A DNA stretch of 54,608 bases, taken from the NCBI RefSeq assembly GCF_000934745.1, contig NZ_JYNO01000020.1, positions 1 to 54,608 of the forward strand. Reading direction: 5' to 3'. A program made the position numbers and the translations under genes. Origin of the DNA: Desulfonatronum thioautotrophicum (GTDB lineage: Bacteria; Desulfobacterota; Desulfovibrionia; Desulfovibrionales; Desulfonatronaceae). The notes below the pieces were generated by a model. The model saw nothing but the letters and a program-made list of their open reading frames with translations, did not search any database and was not told the DNA's origin. Within the stretch, counting starts at the first letter, position 1, and each line of letters begins with the position of its first letter. Below, piece by piece: positions 42,583 through 51,200 of the stretch.

Positions 42583-44349
42583 GTGCCGGACTTGAGCAAA
42601 AACGAGATACGCCGGGCGGTCCGCCTGACCCGGGGAGGACTGCTCGTGGCCGGCGTGTTCAGTTTTTTCATCAACGCCCTGATGTTGATTCCGATCTTTT
42701 ACATGTTCCAGATTTTGCGTCGGGTGATCCCCAGCGGAAATACGGACACGCTGCTGATGCTGTCCCTGATCGCGATTTTTCTGGTCTGCATCATGGGTGT
42801 GCTGAGCTGGCTGCGCAAGGTCATCCTCGCCAGGATCGCGGCGGGGATCGAGGCCATGCTCGAGCCGCGCACCTTTGACGTTGTTTTTGAGGAGAACCTG
42901 CAAACCGGTGGGGAGGTCGGCACGCAATCCCTTTCGGACCTTGCCACGCTCCAACGGTTTTTCGCCGGATCCAGCGTCGTGGCCCTGTTCGACGCGCCCT
43001 GGCTCCCCTTTTTCATTGCCATCTTGTACCTCCTTCATCCCGTTTTCGGGTATATCGCCATTTTCGGCGGAGCGGTTTTGGTTTTTCTGGCCATCCTGAA
43101 CAACCGCATCAATCGCGAGGACAACGAGACCCAGAATCACAAGGCCGTCCAGGCCAAGCGCACCCTGGGCATGCAACTGCGCAACGCGGAGGTGGTGGAG
43201 GCCCTGGGCATGCGCTCCGGGATCCAGGATAGTTGGAAAAACCTGCGCCAGGAGCGGACCGAACTGAAACTGCGCACCGTGGAGCGGGCGGCGATGGTCA
43301 AAAGCTTCACCCGCGTGTTTCGGCTGATGCTCGGCAAGGCCGTGCTGGGCTACGGGGCCTATCTGGTCATTCAGGGTGAAATGCTCGCGGCAACCATGAT
43401 CGTCGGCTCCATTCTCATGGGAAGGGCCCTTTCCCCCCTGAACAAGATCATCGGTTCATGGAAAATGCTCGGCGACACCCGGATCGCCTATAACCGCCTC
43501 ACCGAACTTTACCGTATTTTTCCGGAAAAGCCCCGCTCAGTGTCTCTTCCCCAACCATCCGGGCATCTTCGGGCCGTCAAGGCGTCCGTGCGGCCACCAG
43601 GTTCGTCCTCCGCATCCCTGAGGCAGGCCAGCTTTGAAATCATCCCCGGCGAGTGCGTCGGCGTGATCGGTCCCAGCGGGTCGGGCAAGTCCACTTTGAC
43701 CCGGGCGGTCCTCGGCATCTGGCCGACCAGTGCCGGAAAGATCCGCCTGGACGGGGCCGAGGCCTCGAAATGGAACCGCGCGGAGTTGGGGCCGCACCTT
43801 GGCTATCTTCCCCAGGACGTGGAACTGTTCAACGGAACCGTGGCGGAAAATATCGCCCGCTTCCAGGAGCACCGGGACGAGGACGTGATCGAGGCGGCTC
43901 GTTTGGCTGGAGTACACGAGATGATCCTGCGCCTGCCGCTGGGGTACGAGACTCCCGTGGGGGTGGGCGGCAGCCGTTTGTCGGCGGGCCAGCGTCAAAG
44001 GGTAGCCCTTGCGCGCGCCTTATTCGGGAAGCCCTGCCTGGTCGTGCTGGACGAACCCAACTCGAACCTGGATACGGAAGGCGACGAGGCGCTGATCGCG
44101 GTTTTGCGCACGCTCAAGCAACGAGGCGCAACGGTGATCATCGTGACCCACAAACCTGACGTGCTCAAGGCGGTGGACCGCGTCATGACCCTGGAAGACG
44201 GGAGGATCAAGACCTTTTCCACTGTGGAAAAGCCAAAACAACGCATTAAAAAACGCCGCAAAAAGGCCTCCCGGCCACTGGTCGAGCCGCCCTGCATCCC
44301 GCCCCCCGGCGAGCCGATGCTCATGCTGGAAAGCGGGGCTGGAACATGA
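42583..44349 (+). CDS. Type I secretion ABC transporter, PrtD-like (588 aa)
   Basis: Inner-membrane exporter that pushes unfolded substrates through a type I channel. The N-terminal part holds the membrane domain (GVFSFFINALMLIPIFYMFQ, LMLSLIAIFLVCIMGVLSWL, LPFFIAILYLLHPVFGYIAI). There is no C39 peptidase domain, so no double-glycine leader is cleaved. The ATPase domain has Walker A GPSGSGKST (near residue 363), Q-loop YLPQDVELFNGTVAENIARF, signature RLSAGQRQRVALARALF, Walker B CLVVLDEPNSNLD and IIVTHKP. The phrase DEPNSNLD is typical of PrtD/AprD-type protease and adhesin exporters. Translation starts at a GTG. The stop overlaps the adaptor gene (ATGA). Likely cargoes are the giant RTX-like protein and perhaps the Asp-Ala protein. 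Confidence 0.9.
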   Translation: MPDLSKNEIRRAVRLTRGGLLVAGVFSFFINALMLIPIFYMFQILRRVIPSGNTDTLLMLSLIAIFLVCIMGVLSWLRKVILARIAAGIEAMLEPRTFDVVFEENLQTGGEVGTQSLSDLATLQRFFAGSSVVALFDAPWLPFFIAILYLLHPVFGYIAIFGGAVLVFLAILNNRINREDNETQNHKAVQAKRTLGMQLRNAEVVEALGMRSGIQDSWKNLRQERTELKLRTVERAAMVKSFTRVFRLMLGKAVLGYGAYLVIQGEMLAATMIVGSILMGRALSPLNKIIGSWKMLGDTRIAYNRLTELYRIFPEKPRSVSLPQPSGHLRAVKASVRPPGSSSASLRQASFEIIPGECVGVIGPSGSGKSTLTRAVLGIWPTSAGKIRLDGAEASKWNRAELGPHLGYLPQDVELFNGTVAENIARFQEHRDEDVIEAARLAGVHEMILRLPLGYETPVGVGGSRLSAGQRQRVALARALFGKPCLVVLDEPNSNLDTEGDEALIAVLRTLKQRGATVIIVTHKPDVLKAVDRVMTLEDGRIKTFSTVEKPKQRIKKRRKKASRPLVEPPCIPPPGEPMLMLESGAGT

Positions 44350-45668
44350 ACAGGGGCGCTCCTGCCAACGGGCCCGAGACGCTGCCCGATACAAGCCGCC
44401 ACACAAAAATCGGCTTGTTCGTGGTTGTCGTCCTGTTCGGCGGCTTCCTGCTCTGGGCGACCCTCGCGCCCTTGGACAATGCGTCAGTGGCCCAGGGGGT
44501 GGTGACCGTGGACACCTATCGCAAGGCCGTGCAGCACCTGGAAGGAGGCATCATCGCCGAAATCCCGGTGCGCGAGGGCGACCATGTGGAAGCCGGTCAG
44601 GTGGTCCTGCGTCTGCACGAGATTCAACCCATGGCCGAACTGGAGATCGTCCGCGGCCAACTTGCGTCGGCCTTGGCCAGACAGGGCCGGCTGGAGGCGG
44701 AGCGCGGGCAGTCGGACAACATCGCGTTTCCGGAGGCCCTGGACCGGATCCAACTGGATACGCGGCAACGCGACGAGTTCAAAGACGTCCAGGTGGACCT
44801 CTTCCAGGCGCGCAAGCAGGAATACCATGACCAGCTGCGGATGCTGGGGCAACGAAAGGAACGTCTGGCCGAAACCCTGAAAGGCCTCGTGGAGCGTCAG
44901 CGCCTGCTGGACACGATCATGCAAAGCCACCGAGACGAACTCGGCAGGCACGAGTCTTTGTTGGACCAGGGCCATGGGGATTTCATGCGCATCCTGACCA
45001 CGGAGCGAAACCTGGCCGAAGCGGAGCGGGATCTTTCAGACGCGAGGACGAATTACGCGGAAACCCGCATCCAACTGGAGGAAACCCGGGCTGAACTTTC
45101 CCATGTCCGCCACCGCCGACAGGCCGACGTGGTCCAAGAGCTTCAGGGGACGCACGATGAAGTACTGGCCCTGCTCGAACGTGAGCGGATCCTGATGGAC
45201 AGACTGGAACGGGCAAAGGCGCGCGCGCCGGTGAGCGGGCGCGTCGTCAATCTGCAGGTTCACACCGTTGGGGGGGTGATCGGCCCCGGCCAGACCGTCA
45301 TGGAGATCCTTCCCAGGGAAGACGTTCTCGTTGTCGACGCCCAGGTCAACCCCGCCGACATCGACCGGGTTTACAAAGGCATGCGGGCCAGGGTGCGCTT
45401 TTCGACCCTGGGCAAACGCGCCACCCCGGAGTTGACGGGCAAGGTGCTGCTGGTTTCCGCGGACGTGATCAACTCTCCATCCACCGGCAAACCGTTTTTT
45501 CTGGCCCGCATCCTGGTCGACGAAGAGGAATTCAGCAAGCTTGAGGGCGTGGAGGTCGTGCCGGGAATGCCCGTGGAGGTGATGATCGTCCTTGGCGAAC
45601 GCTCTCTGATCAGCTACCTGTTCCGTCCCTTGCTGGACGCCATGGCCCGCTCGTTCACCGAGAAATAG
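44346..45668 (+). CDS. Type I secretion membrane-fusion (HlyD/PrtE-like) adaptor (440 aa)
   Basis: Periplasmic adaptor connecting the ABC transporter to an outer-membrane TolC-type channel. One membrane segment (IGLFVVVVLFGGFLLWATLA) is followed by a split lipoyl-like domain (VQHLEGGIIAEIPVREGDHV is within it). A long coiled coil runs over residues ~100-290, and a beta-barrel domain contains the characteristic ARAPVSGRVVNLQVHTVGGV and PGQTVMEILP. Length and organisation match PrtE/HlyD proteins. It overlaps the ABC gene by four bases. No TolC-like gene is in the window. Confidence 0.9.
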   Translation: MNRGAPANGPETLPDTSRHTKIGLFVVVVLFGGFLLWATLAPLDNASVAQGVVTVDTYRKAVQHLEGGIIAEIPVREGDHVEAGQVVLRLHEIQPMAELEIVRGQLASALARQGRLEAERGQSDNIAFPEALDRIQLDTRQRDEFKDVQVDLFQARKQEYHDQLRMLGQRKERLAETLKGLVERQRLLDTIMQSHRDELGRHESLLDQGHGDFMRILTTERNLAEAERDLSDARTNYAETRIQLEETRAELSHVRHRRQADVVQELQGTHDEVLALLERERILMDRLERAKARAPVSGRVVNLQVHTVGGVIGPGQTVMEILPREDVLVVDAQVNPADIDRVYKGMRARVRFSTLGKRATPELTGKVLLVSADVINSPSTGKPFFLARILVDEEEFSKLEGVEVVPGMPVEVMIVLGERSLISYLFRPLLDAMARSFTEK

Positions 45669-45692
45669 CGACCCACCCGGGAGAAGAGGGAC

Positions 45693-47522
45693 ATGTCCGG
45701 CGAAACAGCAGACACGAACTATTCGGCATTCTTCAATCCAGAGCGGCGCATGCCGAAGTTCAACCCGACCTCCGACGACCTTGTTCTTCTTGAGCATATG
45801 GAGCGAGCCTTTCGCGGCCCTCCCGGCAAACCTGGCAACGAGTTGGATGCGTTGTTTGCCCGATCAAGTTTCCCTCAACACTTTTATCGTCTCGCGATGG
45901 TCCTCTACGCTCCCGGAGAAAAACGGATTTTGATCAGCCGGTCCGGGCAGCCCGGCGACCTTCGCTTTTCCAACGTTTTCCATCGGCTGTTGATCCATCC
46001 TCGCCGCGAACGACTTGCCGGCAAGAATTTTCGCCTTCAGCTGGATTTCGTACCCGACCAGCCTGACCCCGTGGTCCTTTCCGGGATGGGCCCGAGACGA
46101 CCAGGGAGGCTCCATTTCGAGATCGGCCTCGACGGGCTGATACTGCGTGGTTCGGACGGAAAAACGCGGCTGTTTCTCCCTGGAGACGCCTATGTTCGAT
46201 CGATCATGAGCATGGGGCAGTTGCGCGCATACTTGTCGGCTGCTTATGGGCGGGACTATTTGCTTGCGGCAAAGGCCGCACGGTTTCGTTCGGACAGTTA
46301 CGTCTCAGGAAACAGGACATGGCTGCGCCTGTACAGAGGCATTCCCGTGGTGGGCGGGTTGACTAGGGACAAGCTTGAAGGGGCCGTGGACCTGGCCATC
46401 GCGCACATCAGGAGGACCCAGGAACAGAGCGGCAAGTTTCTCTACTACTACGACGCGGCCCTGGACAGTCGCCGGGATCATGAACATCCCCGCCGCCATC
46501 CGGTGAAAAATCCGTACTACAACATACTGCGTCACGGAGGGGGCGGGCTGACCTGCATCTATTACGAAAAGCACGCAAAACGGGGCGACACCCTTGAGAA
46601 TATCAGACGGGCCATCGGGTATCTCCTGGCCCAAACCAGACAACAGGAGTACGCGGGCCGTACGGGAGCATACATTTACAGCGAGAAGAAAGCCAAACTG
46701 GGAGGCTCGGGAATCGCCCTGTATCTTGCGGCTGAATATCAACTCCTCACCGGCGACGCGCGTTTCCAGGAATGGGCGGACCAGTTGGCCTGGCATCTGC
46801 TCCACCAGATCACGTCCACCGGAGAGTTCATCTATTATAACATCTATCTGGACAAACCCGTAACCGAGGCGGACAATCATCGATACTTCTCCTTCTACTA
46901 TCCGGGGGAGGCAGTATGCGGACTGGCCAAGTATCTGCGACTGATTTCGGCGGAAAAACGCGATCTCTTTTTCGAAAAACTGCGCAGCGCCCTGTATTTT
47001 TTGCTTCAGGTCCGCCCCAAGACCAGGGCCAAGGAATACAAATCTCTCCCTTCGGATTCCTGGTTGATGATGGGCATCAAGGAGTTGTGGGATTTCCAGG
47101 AGATGCGCGATCCCTTGTATTCCGAGTTTGTCTTTGCCGACGCCCGGAAAATGGTAGACCGGATGTACAAGGTCACCGATGCGCCCTATCCAGATTACGC
47201 CGGGGCCTTTTATTACAACTTCGGGGACTCTCCCTATGCGGACGGGGCGCGCTGCGAGGGCCTGTTGGGGGCCTATGAGCTGGCCGTAAAGATGGGCGAC
47301 CATGAAACGGCCGGGGAATTCCTTCCTGCTTTGCGCCTCGGCGCCTGGGCGCTTTTACACCTCGTCAACACCGAGGACGCGCTCTATTTCGCTCCAAATC
47401 CGGCCCAGGCTTTGGGCGGTATCCGCTTCAAGCACACCCGCCAATGGTTCCGCATCGACACCATCCAGCACGTGGCCTCCTTCTTCGCCAAGCTGCTGCC
47501 GCACTGGAACGGCGATTATTGA
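45693..47522 (+). CDS. Alpha/alpha-toroid protein homologous to the N-terminal half of the ATP-grasp enzyme (609 aa)
   Basis: No signal peptide or membrane span, so it is probably cytoplasmic. Residues ~60-210 form an alpha/beta domain (FYRLAMVLYAPGEKRILISR, GLILRGSDGKTRLFLPGDAY). Residues ~225-605 form a helical toroid-like domain (GKFLYYYDAALDSRRD, NPYYNILRHGGGGLTCIYYE, KLGGSGIALYLAAEYQLLTG, FSFYYPGEAVCGLAKYL). The same landmarks occur in the same order in the large enzyme at 36482-41821 (GQFNYGYF, YNSLRHASS, KLGANGVSLLALVKYDELTG, YYDGEAVFGLLRLYG). The two are therefore homologous over about 550 residues. It lacks ATP-grasp domains. Toroid folds occur in glycan-processing enzymes, cyclases and epimerases; the reaction here is unknown. 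It follows the adaptor gene by 24 bp and likely belongs to the same operon. Confidence 0.75.
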   Translation: MSGETADTNYSAFFNPERRMPKFNPTSDDLVLLEHMERAFRGPPGKPGNELDALFARSSFPQHFYRLAMVLYAPGEKRILISRSGQPGDLRFSNVFHRLLIHPRRERLAGKNFRLQLDFVPDQPDPVVLSGMGPRRPGRLHFEIGLDGLILRGSDGKTRLFLPGDAYVRSIMSMGQLRAYLSAAYGRDYLLAAKAARFRSDSYVSGNRTWLRLYRGIPVVGGLTRDKLEGAVDLAIAHIRRTQEQSGKFLYYYDAALDSRRDHEHPRRHPVKNPYYNILRHGGGGLTCIYYEKHAKRGDTLENIRRAIGYLLAQTRQQEYAGRTGAYIYSEKKAKLGGSGIALYLAAEYQLLTGDARFQEWADQLAWHLLHQITSTGEFIYYNIYLDKPVTEADNHRYFSFYYPGEAVCGLAKYLRLISAEKRDLFFEKLRSALYFLLQVRPKTRAKEYKSLPSDSWLMMGIKELWDFQEMRDPLYSEFVFADARKMVDRMYKVTDAPYPDYAGAFYYNFGDSPYADGARCEGLLGAYELAVKMGDHETAGEFLPALRLGAWALLHLVNTEDALYFAPNPAQALGGIRFKHTRQWFRIDTIQHVASFFAKLLPHWNGDY

Positions 47523-47643
47523 GGACACCGCGAAACTTCCTGCCTTGACCGGCATTATCCGAGCCGGTCCGGATGGCTCCCAAGGATTGATAAGAAGTTT
47601 GACCTCGGGACAAGTTTGCTCTCACGCCATGGGCTCTCTGGAG

Positions 47644-47737
47644 CGGTATCGAAATCGTGATCGAAATCGTTTTTTGGCATCTTCCGATTTCGATTTCGAT
47701 GATTGCAGGCCCAGCCTGGGGATACTCCCTGGACTCC
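47644..47737. repeat. TCGAAATCG palindromic repeat, copy 1
   Basis: CGGTATCGAAATCG and GATCGAAATCG face CCGATTTCGATTTCGATGAT across a short loop. The copy ends in GCAGGCCCAGCCTG. Confidence 0.7.
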
Positions 47738-47787
47738 ACAAAGCATATTACATTGAATTTACAAATTTTATGAAAAACCAGATCCGT

Positions 47788-47808
47788 GCCCAGCCACAGG
47801 GCTTTTTT
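47788..47808 (+). terminator. Terminator-like hairpin after the toroid gene
   Basis: GCCC-AGCCACA-GGGC is followed by six Ts, about 265 bp after the toroid gene. The stem is short. Confidence 0.5.
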
Positions 47809-47833
47809 GTTCTCGCACTACAGGTGCTCTGAA

Positions 47834-47930
47834 TCGGTATCGAAATCGAAATCGTGATCGAAATCGATTTCTGGTAACTTTCCGATTTCGATAGCTATTT
47901 CGATTTCGATGATCGCAGGCCCAGCCTGAA
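47834..47930. repeat. TCGAAATCG palindromic repeat, copy 2
   Basis: Same layout as copy 1 with one extra CGAAAT step and an extra ATAGCTATTT; it ends in the same GCAGGCCCAGCCTG motif. The spacing of the two copies (~190 bp) and shared ends show they are one family. Confidence 0.7.
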
Positions 47931-48209
47931 GGCACCCTTTCAACGTTCTGCAACCTACAGCTTTGTAAATATTTAGATTTTACAGAGAACAAAAATGCCC
48001 TGTGCCTGGCCATGAAATGCGTTGACATTTTTTTGTATTTTATCCTAGAGCATATTAAAATTGAGTTAAAATCTGAAGATCATGACCCACTGTCCTCTCT
48101 CCCCTGGAGCGAGGTCGATTCGCATTCATATGCATTCATATCCGCAAGCTCTCATTAAAATCATTTTTTGAGCCCCATCCCAGCCACCCGGTAGATTCAA
48201 GGAGGATAC

Positions 48210-51200
48210 ATGCAGAACATATTGTCGACCCCCCGTTTGCTTTCTCTTGGGTTTATACTGGCGGGCCTGGTTTTCTTCGGCATTTTGAATCCAACCCAGA
48301 TCACGGTTTCGGCCACGCAAGCCGAGTTCGGAGGTGAGATCGGCATTCCCTCGGCTGATTTCGGGAGGACGCCGTCCGCGGCTCCCAGGGTTCAGGGTCC
48401 TGTCGTGCAAACACCGGCCCAGGCGTACAGCCACGGCGACCCCACTGACGCCGAACAATTTTTGTTGGAAATCGTCAACTGGATGCGCGCGGAACCTGAG
48501 TTGGCGGGTGAATATTATGAAATCGACCTGAACGATGGACTTGCGCCCGGGACCATCACCAATACGCCCAAGGCTCCCCTGGCCTTTCATCCGGGCTTGA
48601 TCGCCGCGGCCCGGGGGCACACCCAGTGGATGCTGGACGAAAAGGATGAGAGTAAGATCGGTCATACCGGCCAGGACGGGTCGACGCCTGGCAACCGCAT
48701 GGTAAAGGCGGGGTACAGTTCTGAGGAGGCCTTCTCGGCTTGGGCGGAAAATATTGGATGGTACACCACTGAAGAGCCCTTGAATGAGGGGGACCTCCTT
48801 TACATTGTCGTAGCAAACCTGTTCCGCAGCTCCGGTCACCGCGCGAACACGTTGGCCGAGAATGTCGAAGAAGCCGGATTTGGAGTGATTCCGGTCAGTT
48901 ATGACGGATTCAACGCCCTGATGGTCACGCAGAAGTTCGCTGCCAGCGCTGCGACGCCAACGCCCATGCTCGTGGGCGTGGTCTATGAGGATCTGGATCA
49001 GAACGGATTGTACGACATGGGCGAGGGACTCTCCGGCATGACCGTCATGCCGGACAGAGGAGGATACTATGCCGTCACGTCCGCTTCCGGAGGCTTTGCC
49101 ATCCCCGTGCAGGGCATGAGCGGCCCTCTGAACCTGACCGTGTCCGGAGGGATTTACGGGACATTGACCCGCCAGGTCACGCTGACCGGAAACAACATCA
49201 AGGTGGATTTCATACTTTCACGGACGGATCAGCACACCGTCTCCACCTCGGCCAATCCCGTTGCCGGGGGAACGACCGCCGGCGATGCCGATTACCCGTC
49301 CGGCTCCGCGGCAACCGTGAGGGCGACCCCGAGTTCCGGGTACGCTTTCGTGAACTGGACGGAAAACGGAATCCAGGTCTCCACCAGCCCCACCCACTCG
49401 TTCACCGTGAGCGGCGATCATCTCCTGGTGGCCAATTTCGAACCGATACACTACGATATCTCCACCTCATCCAATCCCGTTGCCGGGGGGACGACCACCG
49501 GCGACGCCGGCTACCCGTCCGGCGCCCTGGCAACCGTGAGGGCGACCCCGAATTCCGGGTACGCCTTCGTGAACTGGACGGAGAACGGAATCCAGGCCTC
49601 CATTAATCCCACCCTCTCGTTCACCGTGAGCGGCGATCGCCACCTGGTGGCCAATTTTTCCGAGACGCCGCCTGCTCCATTTGCCGGAGGTGACGGATCG
49701 GAAAGCGACCCGTACCTGGTGACGACGGCCCTGCAGCTGAACAATTTGCGCGGCCACCCCAACGCCTTTTTCAAGCTTTCGACGGACATCGACCTCGGAG
49801 ATTCCCCCTGGAGCCAAGGGGCTGGCTGGGAGCCCATCGTCACGGAAGGCACGGGAGAGCCCTTTTCCGGGCATTTTGACGGCAATGGCCATATCATCCG
49901 CAACCTGACCATCAACCGCCCCGGGGCCGCGAACCAGGGCCTGTTCGGCAGCCTCCGCTCCGCGACCATCAGGAACGTCGTTTTGGAGGATTATTCCATC
50001 ATCGGCGGCCCACTCGCCGGCGGCGTGGCCGGGAAAGCGGAGGATTCCCGGATCGAGAACGTCCAGGTCAGCGGGGAAGTGTCCGGAGACAACGACGTCG
50101 GCGGCGTCGTCGGGGCTCTCACCGGCGGCGGGCTGGATTTCGTTCACGGTACGGTATCCGTGCGCGGGGCATCCAGAACAGGTGGATTGGCCGGGCATGT
50201 CTCCGAAGCCGTAATCCAGCGGTCCTCATCCCTGGGCAGCGTCCAGGGCGACTTTTTTGTCGGTGGGCTCGCGGGTCTGGTGGGCGAGTCTCAAGGCGGC
50301 GCCCAGGCGTTTCTGCCGGGAGTCGCGGCGCCGCTGACCACCGAATTCGAACAACGAGTCGCGACATCACCCAGCGGACAGGCCATCGAGGTCGCCCTTG
50401 ACGACGCGACATCCGTGTCGATCCCCGCCTTGCCGGGCGGATACGAGGTTTCCCTGGCCCGAACCGACAACGACCTCCCGGTGACCACGCAACTGCATGA
50501 CCAGACAGCGCTGACCGCGAGCGGGGCCGTGCGCCGGTTTACGATCAGCGGCAGCGGGGACCCCGCGGGCCTCACCCCGGTGATCACCATACCTGGAAGC
50601 GAGGCGGGGTCGATCAATCCGGAGACGCTCAGCGTCCTGAGAATCGGCAAGGCGATCGTCGACGGGGACACGCTGGAGGACCACGCGGCAGTGCTGCCGG
50701 TTTCCATGGACGCGGAAGGCAATTTGCGTTTCGTTGACCACCTGATGCCCTACGGCCTGAATGCCATCCAGTCCGGCGGCCAGTCGGGACCGATGCGGGC
50801 CTATTCCGGAGGCGCCGGAGGCAGTTGGGAGGGGCAGGCCGACTATGTCGTCATGAGCTTCCAGGATGACCTGAACTGGCGACGTCAACCCCAGTTGGTG
50901 CGCATGGTTCCGGATCCCAGCAACGCCGCCGGCGGGTATCGTCGCCCGGCCACCGCCGAGGAACTTTCGGAAATGAGCAAACAGCCGATTTGCAACTTCG
51001 TCCTCCTGGTGCACGGTCACAACGAGGAAGAGAAGGAAGGCAGCTACAGCCCCACGGCCCCGGCCCCCTGGCTGTTCAGCTACAAGCGACTGGTCTGGGA
51101 TCTCTTTTTCCGGGAAGTGGCCCAAAAGGAGCAGAGCGAAGACGGTGAAGAGGCGATCTATCCCTACGAGTGCACGGCCTTTTACGAATTCATCTACCCA

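Larger units (their letters stand above)
47523..48209. other. Repeat-rich intergenic region
   Basis: About 690 bp with no gene. It holds two copies of a TCGAAATCG-type palindromic repeat, a terminator hairpin and an imperfect inverted copy of the terminator region near 47985-48020 (read on the minus strand: CACAGGGCATTTTTGTTCTC). An AAGGAGG site four to five bases before the ATG at 48210 closes the region. Confidence 0.6.
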
